Shown one piece after another: positions 15,482 through 23,077 of a DNA stretch of 30,494 nucleotides (the stretch's first letter is position 1; every line of letters begins with the position of its first letter). The notes under the pieces are model-generated. The model did not search any database. It was not told where the DNA came from and saw only the letters and a program-made list of their open reading frames with translations. This DNA comes from a virus. The position numbers were made by a program, and so were the translations under genes. The stretch is taken from positions 1 through 30,494 of the IMG/VR virus record IMGVR_UViG_3300042863_000176; one strand, given 5' to 3'.

Positions 15482-16326
15482 TAAGATTCCGTTGTTAATA
15501 TCAAATCAGTTTCAGTACCCAACAGATATCCACTAGCATATCCGTCCAATGCTATCTCATCGCCGGTTGTAGGAACTACGTTTGGATAAGTAACTACTGC
15601 TGAGATAAAATGTTCTAGTACAACATTTACTATAGGATTAATTAATACTCTAACATTGCCGCCTGATACGTCCATGTCATAACGACAAATATAATTACCC
15701 TGGAATAGTGTTGAATGACCACTGAATCTAACCCCTGCTAAATTATTAGTAATAGATGAACTAAGTGTAATATCCTGCATGTCAGGAGTTCCTGGATCAC
15801 TTGAACGAATTTGAAATTGGCCCTGATAAAATTGTGATGTGGGAATTTCAAATATTACTTGGTTTGGCGCGTTTCCTACAGTGTAGGATGTGGAAATAAG
15901 AGTAGTAGTAAGGAATAAATTACTGAAGTTATTATTAATTTTATTAAAAGCTACACGTAATGGATCACCATTACCGTCATTTGCTGTTGCACCAATATTA
16001 ATATATTCTTGGTCACCATATGGTCCGGTTGATAACTCTAATGGAGTAGGAACACTTAATGGCGTACTAGGAGTAATTGTAAGACTTGATTTACTATCGA
16101 ATGTGTTAGTAATATAAACATTACCGATGTTAAGCGTATTTGTATTACCAGTTGAAGTCTCAGTGGTGTTGTTAAATGGATCTACTATTTCTACTAATTC
16201 ACTATTACTTCCGGTTAATGTAAACAGGTTGGCAAAATTATTATTAATTTTGTTAAAAGCTTCACGTAATGGATCACCACTACCGTCATTTGGTAAGCTT
16301 CCTGTATCAATAATTTCCTGCGTCAT
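15481..16326 (-). CDS. Virion-type protein with duplicated NDGxGDPLR motif
   Basis: 281 aa from the ATG at 16326, which has AGGA at good spacing; an ATG further upstream at 16389 is in frame but lies within the preceding lipoprotein gene and is rejected. Two copies of a motif, NDGSGDPLREAFNKINNNF (about 13-31) and NDGNGDPLRVAFNKINNNF (about 115-133), are followed by NLF. This motif is common in structural proteins of T4-like marine and freshwater phages. The C-terminal half is beta-rich (ITLSSSITNNLAGVRFSG). Late octamer GATAAATA lies 22 bases upstream. Likely tail, baseplate or fibre-associated; exact position in the particle unknown. Confidence 0.8.
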   Translation of the reverse strand: MTQEIIDTGSLPNDGSGDPLREAFNKINNNFANLFTLTGSNSELVEIVDPFNNTTETSTGNTNTLNIGNVYITNTFDSKSSLTITPSTPLSVPTPLELSTGPYGDQEYINIGATANDGNGDPLRVAFNKINNNFSNLFLTTTLISTSYTVGNAPNQVIFEIPTSQFYQGQFQIRSSDPGTPDMQDITLSSSITNNLAGVRFSGHSTLFQGNYICRYDMDVSGGNVRVLINPIVNVVLEHFISAVVTYPNVVPTTGDEIALDGYASGYLLGTETDLILTTES

Positions 16327-16348
16327 AATAAATCCTAAACCTATATAG

Positions 16349-16356
16349 TATTTATC
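16349..16356 (-). promoter_or_regulatory. Late-promoter-like octamer GATAAATA (virion-type gene)
   Basis: GATAAATA on the minus strand, overlapping the end of the upstream lipoprotein gene by two bases and leaving a leader of about 17-20 bases with AGGA before the ATG at 16326. Confidence 0.55.
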
Positions 16357-16615
16357 AAAAGCCGAACCAATTCTTCTTTGGGGCTTCAATAACTATAGGG
16401 GTTTTACTACGCTGTATCTCTTGTAAAGCACGTATTGCTTCCATTTTAATTTGATTGTCTGAACTCTTGGTTAGGTCAATCAATACACTTATTCGTGCCG
16501 CTTCACTCATCGTGGCATCTCTGCTTATAGACTTCTGTGCTTCTAAATATAACTGAAAATCATTGTTGGTAGCGCAGCCGGCTAACAATACACACAATAA
16601 TATCAAATACTTCAT
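16355..16615 (-). CDS. Small lipoprotein
   Basis: 86 aa. A classic lipoprotein signal: MKYLILLCVLLAGC, with the lipobox LAGC placing the acylated Cys at residue 14. The mature part is soluble and helical (DATMSEAARISVLIDLTKSS) and ends KKNWFGF. It stands just after the spanin-like pair, so it may be part of the lysis module or an envelope protein made during infection. Another lipoprotein of the same length precedes it, but the mature sequences do not match, so this is not a simple duplication. No clear Shine-Dalgarno; the gap to the upstream stop is 9 bases. Confidence 0.75.
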   Translation of the reverse strand: MKYLILLCVLLAGCATNNDFQLYLEAQKSISRDATMSEAARISVLIDLTKSSDNQIKMEAIRALQEIQRSKTPIVIEAPKKNWFGF

Positions 16616-16624
16616 AATATGCTA

Positions 16625-16885
16625 TTATTTTACGTTGTCAAATATCTTTTTCTGTTCATTATACCAATCTTGCCATCCATCTACTTTAGTTGAGCATTCA
16701 TAATATAGTGAATAGTTATGTACAATAACCTTAAGCATTTCAGTAATAGCTACTTTATCGCCCTCAATCTTTTTAAGATTTTCGCATTTTTTCATTAGTT
16801 CAGGGGTAGCGTTGGGGAACTTTTGTTTTACAGGAACTACTGTTGTACATCCGGCTAATAATAGAAGTATTAATAGGTATTTCAT
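16625..16885 (-). CDS. Lipoprotein, candidate outer-membrane spanin (Rz1-like)
   Basis: 86 aa. Signal MKYLLILLLLAGC with lipobox Cys at residue 13, then a Pro-containing start (TTVVPVKQKFPNATPELM) and a helical body with two further Cys and GWQDWYNEQKKIF near the end. The gene starts in the last codon of a two-membrane-segment coiled-coil protein (ATGA overlap). An inner-membrane coiled-coil protein overlapping a small lipoprotein is the usual layout of an i-spanin and o-spanin pair, which fuses inner and outer membranes at lysis. No holin or endolysin is in the window, so this is a well-grounded inference rather than proof. Confidence 0.7.
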   Translation of the reverse strand: MKYLLILLLLAGCTTVVPVKQKFPNATPELMKKCENLKKIEGDKVAITEMLKVIVHNYSLYYECSTKVDGWQDWYNEQKKIFDNVK

Positions 16886-17340
16886 TTTGTAGCCGCCTTA
16901 TTCAACTCAGTAGCTTGATTATGTAAGTCTATGATTTCTTTAGGAACTGGGCAGTTCTCAATATACTTGATAACTTCCTCTTTTTTGATTACTTCTTTAT
17001 CAACGTACTTGATAATATCTTTACCCTTTTCACGTACAACCTTGGTTTTTTCTACAATCTTTTCTTGTATTTCAATGTTTTTGTTAGCAGATTGTGCTTC
17101 AGCTTTTGCTACTTTAGCTTCCATTTCTTTGACTCTGAGTTCCCACTCTTTATAGTCAGCTAATCCTCCCTCAAGATATACACCTAATACTAACACTAGC
17201 AGGCTTATTACCTGAATAGCTAGTTTATAAGTTTTAACAAAAGGAATGAATCCTAGGACGAATCCTGCGATTGTGCCCAAAATACCTAATCCAAAGATTA
17301 TATGTATTGCGGCTTCTGGTAGTATTGATAGGATGAACAT
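16882..17340 (-). CDS. Membrane coiled-coil protein, candidate inner-membrane spanin (Rz-like)
   Basis: 152 aa. Two hydrophobic segments (about 11-33 and 39-58) lead into a long charged coiled coil (about 62-125: KEWELRVKEMEAKVAKAEA and following Lys/Glu-rich heptads) and a C-terminal segment ENCPVPKEIIDLHNQATEL. The last part is like the ends of Rz-type proteins (CPVPKE then HNxA). Most i-spanins have one membrane segment, so two is unusual. AAGG precedes the ATG. It overlaps the downstream lipoprotein gene by ATGA, as expected for a spanin pair. It follows the radical SAM gene by 7 bases. Confidence 0.7.
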   Translation of the reverse strand: MFILSILPEAAIHIIFGLGILGTIAGFVLGFIPFVKTYKLAIQVISLLVLVLGVYLEGGLADYKEWELRVKEMEAKVAKAEAQSANKNIEIQEKIVEKTKVVREKGKDIIKYVDKEVIKKEEVIKYIENCPVPKEIIDLHNQATELNKAATK

Positions 17341-17347
17341 AGTACCC

Positions 17348-18307
17348 TTATTTATGCTTCTTATGTTGTATCATATCCAAAGTGCAATCACATTTATTTC
17401 GGGTACATTCAACTGAGGTAGTTGCGAATAGAATTTCATCATAAATCGACCATTTTTGTCCCTCTCCGCATATTGCCCGTTGTATAGTATCATGTGATAT
17501 GCGTATGAACTTTTTACCTGCATCACAAAGATAACCGTTAAAATTATCTTCCCCTCGCTTTATAAAATTGATAGCATGATCCTTTTTAGTTGATCCGTCA
17601 CTATAGGTAAACTGTAGTTGTCCGCTGTGATATGTATATTTTGGTGGTATATTAGATTTTGGTTTATTATGATATGTTGGGGTTACTTTATTGCTATGTA
17701 GTAACAACAGCTTTATCTGATTTTCAGAATACTTAGACATTCCAAATTCATCATTTATTTGCTGTAGGTTAATCAATGTGGGACAACTGTTGTATATTTT
17801 ATAAAAGGATTCTACAGCTACGTCAAAATATTTAGGAACACAAGTTATATTTGTCGTAACTACTGTGTCAATATCTTTAAAAACATTAATTACATCTATG
17901 ATATGATTTACATCTGCGTTTTGTTCAGGGTGCATACTTACTGCAATAAAATCAACACAGTTAGCTTCTTTTAACTCTTCCCAATAACGTAATGTCCTTG
18001 AACCATTTGTGATGATATATGTGAAGTTACCTGTACTTTTAATAAACTTTAATAGTTCTATTAACTTAGGATACAGTGTAGGTTCACCACCAGTAAGTTT
18101 AAACCAAACTTTTTTATCACCGCTTTGTTCTATTAATCTTTTACATGTGTCGATGTATACATTAATGTCTAAATATTTCTTATCACCTGATTTAAATTCA
18201 TCTGAACAAAAACTACAATCATAGTTACATGTATTTCCCAACATCCATTCAACTAAGTTATATTGTTGGTCTGTAACTGATGTTACTGTTAACGGGAATT
18301 TATTCAT
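17348..18307 (-). CDS. Radical SAM enzyme with C-terminal cysteine cluster
   Basis: 319 aa from the ATG at 18307 (a TTG one codon earlier is less likely). The 4Fe-4S site CNYDCSFC (C27, C31, C34) and the SAM-binding GGEP motif (73-76) are intact. The C-terminal 80 residues carry more cysteines (YLCDAG, RAICGEG, VECTRNKCDC), suggesting a SPASM or twitch-like auxiliary cluster. Such enzymes modify peptides, sugars or nucleosides. It begins 3 bases after the aminotransferase stop and belongs to the same run as the epimerase, so a role in making an unusual sugar is plausible. QueE-like activity is unlikely because the CxxxCxxC enzyme is longer and the queuosine partners are absent. Confidence 0.88.
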   Translation of the reverse strand: MNKFPLTVTSVTDQQYNLVEWMLGNTCNYDCSFCSDEFKSGDKKYLDINVYIDTCKRLIEQSGDKKVWFKLTGGEPTLYPKLIELLKFIKSTGNFTYIITNGSRTLRYWEELKEANCVDFIAVSMHPEQNADVNHIIDVINVFKDIDTVVTTNITCVPKYFDVAVESFYKIYNSCPTLINLQQINDEFGMSKYSENQIKLLLLHSNKVTPTYHNKPKSNIPPKYTYHSGQLQFTYSDGSTKKDHAINFIKRGEDNFNGYLCDAGKKFIRISHDTIQRAICGEGQKWSIYDEILFATTSVECTRNKCDCTLDMIQHKKHK

Positions 18308-18310
18308 CAA

Positions 18311-19366
18311 CTATTTATAGAATGAATGCACTTTGCTTGCAATATATTCTACTTCATTGTCATTTAATTCTGGATATAAAGGAAGACTTAATACTCCCCT
18401 GGACAATAATACACTATTGCTCAATAGGTCAGGTTTGGATAAATCCTTGCCAATTGGCAAATCACCTAATACGTATTCATAATGTACTTTACTATCAATA
18501 CCATCAGATGATAAATGAGTATGTAAACTATTGCGATCGGATAGATACATTACAAACTTTTGATGTGCATGCGGATCTTTGGTATCAGATAAACAATTTA
18601 ATGGTAAATCTTTAAAACTATCACACCAATACTTAGCAATAGTTGCTCTACGTTTTTGCCATTCATCAATGTACTTTGCCCTGACTAGAATTTGAGCACA
18701 ATCTTGCTCACTCATCTTACTATTAGTACCGGCGTTATAGAAGTAAGGTTTGTTATTATCTCTATAACTTGACGCATAGAGATATAGTTTTTCATCATTG
18801 GTTACGATGGCACCACCGTTACCTGAACTAGGTAAATTCTTTGTGGGGTCAAAACTGATTGACATTCCTCCACCTACATCACCGTCAGCTACTAACCAAT
18901 GTTGTGCTCCGTCGACTATTACTCCATATGCATCTGGGTAAATAGCGTTAGGCCATGGCTTACGCCCTGCAAAGCCCATCAAGCAATCATATACGCCGGC
19001 ACTGTTCCCCATTTTAATGATACCATTCTTATCAGTATCAATCAACTCAACATCCCATTCAGCAGTTAAGAATGCATTCAATGTTGCAGGATATGTTATA
19101 TTAGGTATACGAATCTTTGGATTACCCTCCATAGTATCACTATGTTTAATCTTTTTCCAACGGGCAATAATCTCTAATGCTTGTGTACCTGAATGAACAG
19201 TTATAGCATATTTTGTTTTGGTGCGGTGTTTAAGCCATTCTTCAAATGACCGAGTATAATGTCCGCCTACTAGTCTCCCGTCTTTTAGAGCACGGTCAGT
19301 AGCATCTAGTAATTCATCTCTTAAATTACTGTACTGTCTTTTTAGACCGAAGTGAGAAATTTGCAT
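18311..19366 (-). CDS. DegT/DnrJ/EryC1-type sugar aminotransferase
   Basis: 351 aa. PLP-dependent enzyme that usually converts nucleotide-keto-sugars to amino sugars. N-terminus GLKRQYSNLRDELLDAT, then LVGGHYTRSFEEWL and HSGTQALEI (58-66) follow the family pattern; VDGAQH (151-156) corresponds to the PLP-binding Asp region and K176 in FDPTKNLPSSGNGG is the probable Schiff-base lysine. Length is slightly short of the usual 370-390. Its ATG lies inside the preceding 70-aa gene (41-base overlap). With the adjacent epimerase and radical SAM enzyme it suggests a short sugar-modifying pathway. Confidence 0.9.
   Translation of the reverse strand: MQISHFGLKRQYSNLRDELLDATDRALKDGRLVGGHYTRSFEEWLKHRTKTKYAITVHSGTQALEIIARWKKIKHSDTMEGNPKIRIPNITYPATLNAFLTAEWDVELIDTDKNGIIKMGNSAGVYDCLMGFAGRKPWPNAIYPDAYGVIVDGAQHWLVADGDVGGGMSISFDPTKNLPSSGNGGAIVTNDEKLYLYASSYRDNNKPYFYNAGTNSKMSEQDCAQILVRAKYIDEWQKRRATIAKYWCDSFKDLPLNCLSDTKDPHAHQKFVMYLSDRNSLHTHLSSDGIDSKVHYEYVLGDLPIGKDLSKPDLLSNSVLLSRGVLSLPLYPELNDNEVEYIASKVHSFYK
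18312..18319 (-). promoter_or_regulatory. Late-promoter-like TATAAATA inside the aminotransferase stop
   Basis: The final codons TAT AAA TAG of the aminotransferase spell TATAAATA, 4 bases from the radical SAM ATG. It may be a real late promoter or a coincidence of coding sequence. Confidence 0.3.
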
Positions 19367-19538
19367 TTTTTGCCCATTCTATATAACCACCGTTACTAAC
19401 AGACCACGGACAATATTGTTCCCATAACGCATTTGATTGGTCAGTATGTTCTTTCATCAACTTGTCTACATTGACTCTGGATTTATATCCGTCTAGAGTC
19501 CAATCGTGTGCTTTTAATGCAGTTTCTAATTCATTCAT
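19326..19538 (-). CDS. Unknown 70-aa protein between epimerase and aminotransferase
   Basis: No known domain. Notable residues are ALWEQYCPWSVSNGGYIEWA (about 38-57), rich in Trp and with one Cys, a pattern suggestive of a small folded domain. It starts on the ATGA of the epimerase stop and runs 41 bases into the aminotransferase gene, a long overlap for a phage operon. The overlap and coupling support that it is translated. It may be an accessory protein of the sugar enzymes; nothing in the sequence proves this. Confidence 0.6.
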   Translation of the reverse strand: MNELETALKAHDWTLDGYKSRVNVDKLMKEHTDQSNALWEQYCPWSVSNGGYIEWAKNANFSLRSKKTVQ

Positions 19539-20503
19539 TTTATTTTATCCTGCCAGTAACTTGATGTACTAAGCCATTTATAATATTTTTCAAATCCTTC
19601 TTCTACATCTACCTTAGGATCATATCCAAAGTCTCTACGAGCGGCATCAATGTTTAATGCACCACGACTAGGGAAGTCTTTGTCTTTATCTTTAACTACC
19701 AGAGTTCCACCACCAGCTAGTTTTAATGCTAGTTGTGCGGCTTCTAACAATGTACGACTGTGGCTTTTTGTAATGTTGTACGTTTTGTTATATGTGTTAT
19801 CACTTAGTGCTGCCGCAACAATGCCATCTGCGGCATCATCAACATAGGTGAAGTCTAATGTTTCGTTTGCACCATTTACATTTAGTGTGCCGCCACGCAT
19901 TGCGGTAAGCATAAACTTAGCAATAACACGATCCTCAACATCTAATTCACCGTATACAGCACTAGGACGAATGATAGTATGACTAAAACAACCACGACGG
20001 CTATAATCTTCTACTAACCGTTCTCCGGCCAATTTCATAATGCCATACTGTCCTTGTGGCTTACAGTTATAATCTTCTGTTACGTCATCTGTAAAATCAC
20101 CGTATACCATTGAACTACTGATATAAACAAATTTCTTTATTTCATGCTTCTTACTAACTTCACACAAATTCAATAGACCTTCCATCATTGTTTTTGCTCC
20201 CATAGTTGGATTAAGATTAACAACTTTTTGTCTCGGGAAGCTAGCCATATGAATTACAATATCAAACTTGTATCGACCAAATAACCAATCAATACTTTCA
20301 CTAGAAATGTCAATCGCATGGATACTGCCGGGTTGAATTTTTTTCAACCTTTCTGTCATTAGATAGTCAATCTCATCTTGCAGGATAATACCGTAGTTAG
20401 TTCGTATATCGGTAATAGCAACAGTATGCCCCATACGTTGTAATCTATCTACTACGTTATGTCCAATAAGTCCTAATCCGCCCGTAACTAATATATTACT
20501 CAT
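19535..20503 (-). CDS. NAD-dependent epimerase/dehydratase (extended SDR)
   Basis: 322 aa. Nucleotide-binding GGLGLIG (8-14), an Asp at the end of strand 2 (TDIRTN), ISSSMVYG (128-135) and catalytic YGIMK (Y153, K157) define an extended short-chain dehydrogenase like UDP-glucose 4-epimerase or a 4,6-dehydratase. The C-terminal part includes TYVDDAADGIV and an AARRDFGYDPK end typical of the family. Substrate is unknown, presumably an NDP-sugar. It overlaps the upstream 111-aa gene by 8 bases and the downstream 70-aa gene by 4, so it is part of one coupled operon leading to the aminotransferase and radical SAM enzyme. Confidence 0.9.
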   Translation of the reverse strand: MSNILVTGGLGLIGHNVVDRLQRMGHTVAITDIRTNYGIILQDEIDYLMTERLKKIQPGSIHAIDISSESIDWLFGRYKFDIVIHMASFPRQKVVNLNPTMGAKTMMEGLLNLCEVSKKHEIKKFVYISSSMVYGDFTDDVTEDYNCKPQGQYGIMKLAGERLVEDYSRRGCFSHTIIRPSAVYGELDVEDRVIAKFMLTAMRGGTLNVNGANETLDFTYVDDAADGIVAAALSDNTYNKTYNITKSHSRTLLEAAQLALKLAGGGTLVVKDKDKDFPSRGALNIDAARRDFGYDPKVDVEEGFEKYYKWLSTSSYWQDKIK

Positions 20504-20828
20504 ATTTTAATTTCCAAAATGTTAATTGTTTATGTGTTAGATATGCTTTAATCAAATATAGTTGTCCATATGTAGTATAATCTACTTGACGATGCCAACT
20601 AGGTTTGGGATTAGAGTTTTCCATTATCCACTTACCAGCTTCTGTTTGTTGCCACTCATATATAGGTTCTGCTACAAACAAATCAGGATCTTCAACATCA
20701 CCCATTCTAATAGTATGAACTACATGTGTGATAGTTACAATTTCTTCGCCAGTCTCGGACATATATACCTGATACTTAGGTCTAGTAAATTCGTCTTTAG
20801 ACTGCCATTGTTGCTTTGATAGGGCCAT
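20496..20828 (-). CDS. Unknown 110-aa phage protein
   Basis: No named domain. The stretch HTIRMGDVEDPDLFVAEPIY, then EWQQTEAGKWIMEN, and YTTYGQLYLIKAYL is a pattern I recall from unannotated proteins of several tailed phages (not checked). The start is either ATG at 20828 or GTG at 20831; GGAG lies 13 and 10 bases upstream respectively, so the GTG is possible. Its beginning overlaps the end of thyA by about 32 bases and its end overlaps the epimerase start by 8. Confidence 0.7.
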   Translation of the reverse strand: MALSKQQWQSKDEFTRPKYQVYMSETGEEIVTITHVVHTIRMGDVEDPDLFVAEPIYEWQQTEAGKWIMENSNPKPSWHRQVDYTTYGQLYLIKAYLTHKQLTFWKLKYE

Positions 20829-21696
20829 CACTTTGATAGTTCTCCAAATGTATATCTGCCATTGTCATCTCAAATAAATTATTCTTTGATGCATTCAACA
20901 TTAATGTAGGCAATGGATGTGGTTCACGTGCTAGTTGTTGTTTAACCTGTTCAATATGGTCTTTGTAGATATGTGTATCACCAGTACTGATTACAAGTTC
21001 ACCTACCTTCAAATCACAGTGATGTGCCAATAGATGTGTAAGCAATGCATAACTAGCAATGTTAAAAGGTAAACCCAGAAAAACATCAACACTACGCTGA
21101 TACATATGGCAAGATAGTTCTTTATTTTTGTTGACATAGAATTGACTCATAACGTGACAAGGGGGCAAGGCCATTTCGTCTAACTCGCTCACGTTCCAGG
21201 CACTTAATATGTGTCTGCGCCCATTAGGATCTTCGGTTAATCCTTTAATGAGATTTGCCAATTGGTCGACTTCTGTTTTATCAACAGCGAGGCGTGTGCC
21301 ACCTTTGTGTGCCGCACCCATGTCTTTCTCTGTGCGATACTTGTTCCAATGGCGCCATTGTACTCCATAGACACGGCCGAGATCGCCTTTAAATTTCGCT
21401 TTGTGTTTCCAATAAGGTGATAATGCATTTGGCGTCCAGATCGTAACGGTATCTTCTCTACTACCATGGGTAATCTCTGCCAGTCTACGTTCATCACTAC
21501 TGCCTTCAATAAACCAAAGTAGTTCACCGACACAAGCTTTCCAAGCAAGCTTCTTAGTAGTGACTGCGGGAAAGCCCCTACGCAAATCAAAGCGAAGATG
21601 ACGTCCAAACACACTATGAGTGCCAATACCAGTTCTGTCATCTTTAAGTTCTCCGTTATCTAATATATCTTGTAATAGTTCTAAATATTGTTTCAT
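20797..21696 (-). CDS. thyA: Thymidylate synthase (ThyA)
   Basis: 299 aa; makes dTMP from dUMP with methylene-tetrahydrofolate, raising the thymidine supply for AT-rich phage DNA. DDRTGIGT (19-26), LLWFIEGSSDE (59-69), the catalytic PPCHVMSQF (Cys180), GRRHILSAWN (159-168) and LPFNIASYALL are all present, and the C-terminus closes with IKATMAV, like the family end IKAPVAI. Length exceeds E. coli ThyA (264 aa) because of an insertion around 115-150. The ATG follows a TGATACAAT extended -10-like sequence by only 5 bases and has no Shine-Dalgarno, suggesting a leaderless transcript. Confidence 0.95.
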   Translation of the reverse strand: MKQYLELLQDILDNGELKDDRTGIGTHSVFGRHLRFDLRRGFPAVTTKKLAWKACVGELLWFIEGSSDERRLAEITHGSREDTVTIWTPNALSPYWKHKAKFKGDLGRVYGVQWRHWNKYRTEKDMGAAHKGGTRLAVDKTEVDQLANLIKGLTEDPNGRRHILSAWNVSELDEMALPPCHVMSQFYVNKNKELSCHMYQRSVDVFLGLPFNIASYALLTHLLAHHCDLKVGELVISTGDTHIYKDHIEQVKQQLAREPHPLPTLMLNASKNNLFEMTMADIHLENYQSDGPIKATMAV

Positions 21697-21701
21697 AAAT
21701 T

Positions 21702-21710
21702 ATTGTATCA
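21702..21710 (-). promoter_or_regulatory. Extended -10 promoter candidate for thyA
   Basis: TGATACAAT on the minus strand: TG one base before TACAAT is the extended -10 form. No good -35 is present at 17 bases. The ATG is 5 bases downstream. Confidence 0.4.
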
Positions 21711-21721
21711 TATAATGAGGG

Positions 21722-21746
21722 AAGCCCCGAATGTTCAGGGCTTTTT
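21722..21746 (+). terminator. Hairpin with T-run on the plus side, between thyA and the 98-aa gene
   Basis: AAGCCC and GGGCTT pair around a 10-base loop. The T-run (21742-21746) follows on the plus strand, opposite to all genes; on the minus strand the hairpin follows the 98-aa gene stop but has no T-run. It would stop antisense transcripts better than the operon itself. Confidence 0.5.
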
Positions 21747-21748
21747 GA

Positions 21749-22045
21749 TTAAAGTTTACCTAAAAGCCTATCTGTTTCGGGTTGCACTGTATCAGCAATA
21801 CTTTGTACATTTAGTACAAATTCTACACTAACAATAGAATCTTCTAGTTCATTCAATTTACGACTAACAGCATCTTCTACTTGATCCGGATCTAAACCTT
21901 GTTGAAGTAACTTCTGGATGTTAATCGTTTGTTGCTTCTTACCAGTTAGTTTAATAATTAATTTTTTAATAAACTCTACTGGGATTTTGTTCTTCTCAAC
22001 ATCTTCAAGGATGTGTTCCCATTTATCGATAAAATCAGGCGACAT
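21749..22045 (-). CDS. Unknown 98-aa helical phage protein
   Basis: No named domain. Helical and charged, with WEHILEDVEKNKIPVEFIKKL (about 8-28), a KKQQTINIQKLLQQG stretch and an acidic C-terminal helix. It is not RegA by sequence. It starts inside the last codons of the 238-aa gene (11-base overlap) without its own clear Shine-Dalgarno, so it depends on translational coupling. The tight link suggests a partner of the 238-aa protein. A hairpin follows its stop. Confidence 0.72.
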   Translation of the reverse strand: MSPDFIDKWEHILEDVEKNKIPVEFIKKLIIKLTGKKQQTINIQKLLQQGLDPDQVEDAVSRKLNELEDSIVSVEFVLNVQSIADTVQPETDRLLGKL

Positions 22046-22751
22046 TAGTTACTTTTTTTGTATATTTTCTTTTTTCCGGAACAACTACTTCTGCAATAAC
22101 CTCTGCCTTTTTAACTTTAGATGCCTTTGCTGGCTTGGGAGCTAATGATGGATCTAGTGATTGAGCTTCTTCGGTTAAACGTTGTGCTTCAGCTAGTAAG
22201 CCTTTAGCTTCACGTTCCATTTTTTGTGCTTGTTCAATACGTTGTTTAGCAAGTGAGGCATCGCCTAATAAATCACCAGATGATGCTACTACCGGTGGTT
22301 GATTACCTTGTGGTCCACGCATTCTACGTGCTACATCAGCCGGATCTTGTAATCCACGACTCTGATCCAATTCAGCCATGCGTTTAACTGCATCTTCACC
22401 CAACTTCATTTCGTCTAAGATTTTATTAAGTTCATTTAACTTAATACGTGTATTTGGCGCAGGCGTCATTAAAATCATTTCTGTGTTGACTTTCTTTAAT
22501 TGACCTTCAATATGTAAAACTTGTAGTATTGGTCTGCCGTCTTGTGTATAACTACGGTTCAATGCATCAGCTAAGTTCTCACTATTCTGGCCAATATCAC
22601 TTTCAATACAACGAATTAATGCATCATGTATATTCTTATTAATTGTTTCTGTATATGTAACCAAGCACATATGAGGCTCGCCTGGTACTTCTCGGAAAAT
22701 TACAGCTACTTTTCTGTCCCCGTGTTTCCCTACGTGTCTTGTAAAACTCAT
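22035..22751 (-). CDS. Unknown 238-aa phage protein with basic coiled-coil tail
   Basis: Residues 1-135 form a compact domain beginning SFTRHVGKHGDRKVAVIFRE and containing PGEPHMCLVTY and RPILQVLHIEGQL; I recall related unannotated proteins in T4-like environmental phages but no function. Residues 150-205 are a predicted coiled coil (AKQRIEQAQKMEREAKGLL) and the end is a Lys-rich tail (KVKKAEV, KRKYTKKVTN) that could touch nucleic acid. Strong AAGGAGA Shine-Dalgarno. TTAAATAA, a poor late-like octamer, lies upstream. Coupled to the 98-aa gene by an 11-base overlap. Confidence 0.75.
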   Translation of the reverse strand: MSFTRHVGKHGDRKVAVIFREVPGEPHMCLVTYTETINKNIHDALIRCIESDIGQNSENLADALNRSYTQDGRPILQVLHIEGQLKKVNTEMILMTPAPNTRIKLNELNKILDEMKLGEDAVKRMAELDQSRGLQDPADVARRMRGPQGNQPPVVASSGDLLGDASLAKQRIEQAQKMEREAKGLLAEAQRLTEEAQSLDPSLAPKPAKASKVKKAEVIAEVVVPEKRKYTKKVTNVA

Positions 22752-22825
22752 ATTATGTTCTCCTTGTAATATGCTAAACTTATTTAATAAGAAATTTGTT
22801 CTCTACAAAATTTCCATATGCCCAT

Positions 22826-23077
22826 TTACGACCATTTAAGTTCATAAAAAGTTGCTTCTTGTGGGTCCTCAAATGCAATACAACTAGGTGTAATCAACTC
22901 AATAATACTAGTTGAAATTGTAGGATATGTAATACTAAATCTTCCAGTCAATTTGTCCAATACCCATTGTTTAGATTCAGGTGTGCATGGATATGATGTT
23001 ACTACAAAATGTTTAGGAGTATGTGTTAATTCTCTTTCACTAAACCATGTAATAGGATCTAAATGAAACTCTATCAT
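22826..23077 (-). CDS. Unknown 83-aa protein
   Basis: No recognised domain; the protein has alternating hydrophobic strands (HFVVTSYPCTPES, RFSITYPTISTSIIEL) and ends in ELKWS, so a small beta-rich fold is likely. It starts with an ATGA overlap on the upstream gene, the last of a chain of coupled genes following the VWA/metallopeptidase gene. No function can be assigned. Confidence 0.65.
   Translation of the reverse strand: MIEFHLDPITWFSERELTHTPKHFVVTSYPCTPESKQWVLDKLTGRFSITYPTISTSIIELITPSCIAFEDPQEATFYELKWS

Noticed and set aside
16327-16389. Longer start (MKPQRRIG...) for the NDGxGDPLR protein
   Set aside because: It lies inside the upstream lipoprotein gene and lacks a Shine-Dalgarno; the ATG at 16326 has AGGA and the family motif follows it directly.
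18312-18319. Firm late promoter for the radical SAM gene
   Set aside because: TATAAATA is fully explained by the last codons Tyr-Lys-stop of the aminotransferase, and the 3-base gap suggests coupling; kept only as a low-confidence site.
21237-21641. Minus-strand 134-codon frame inside thyA
   Set aside because: Out-of-frame shadow of a gene with intact catalytic motifs.
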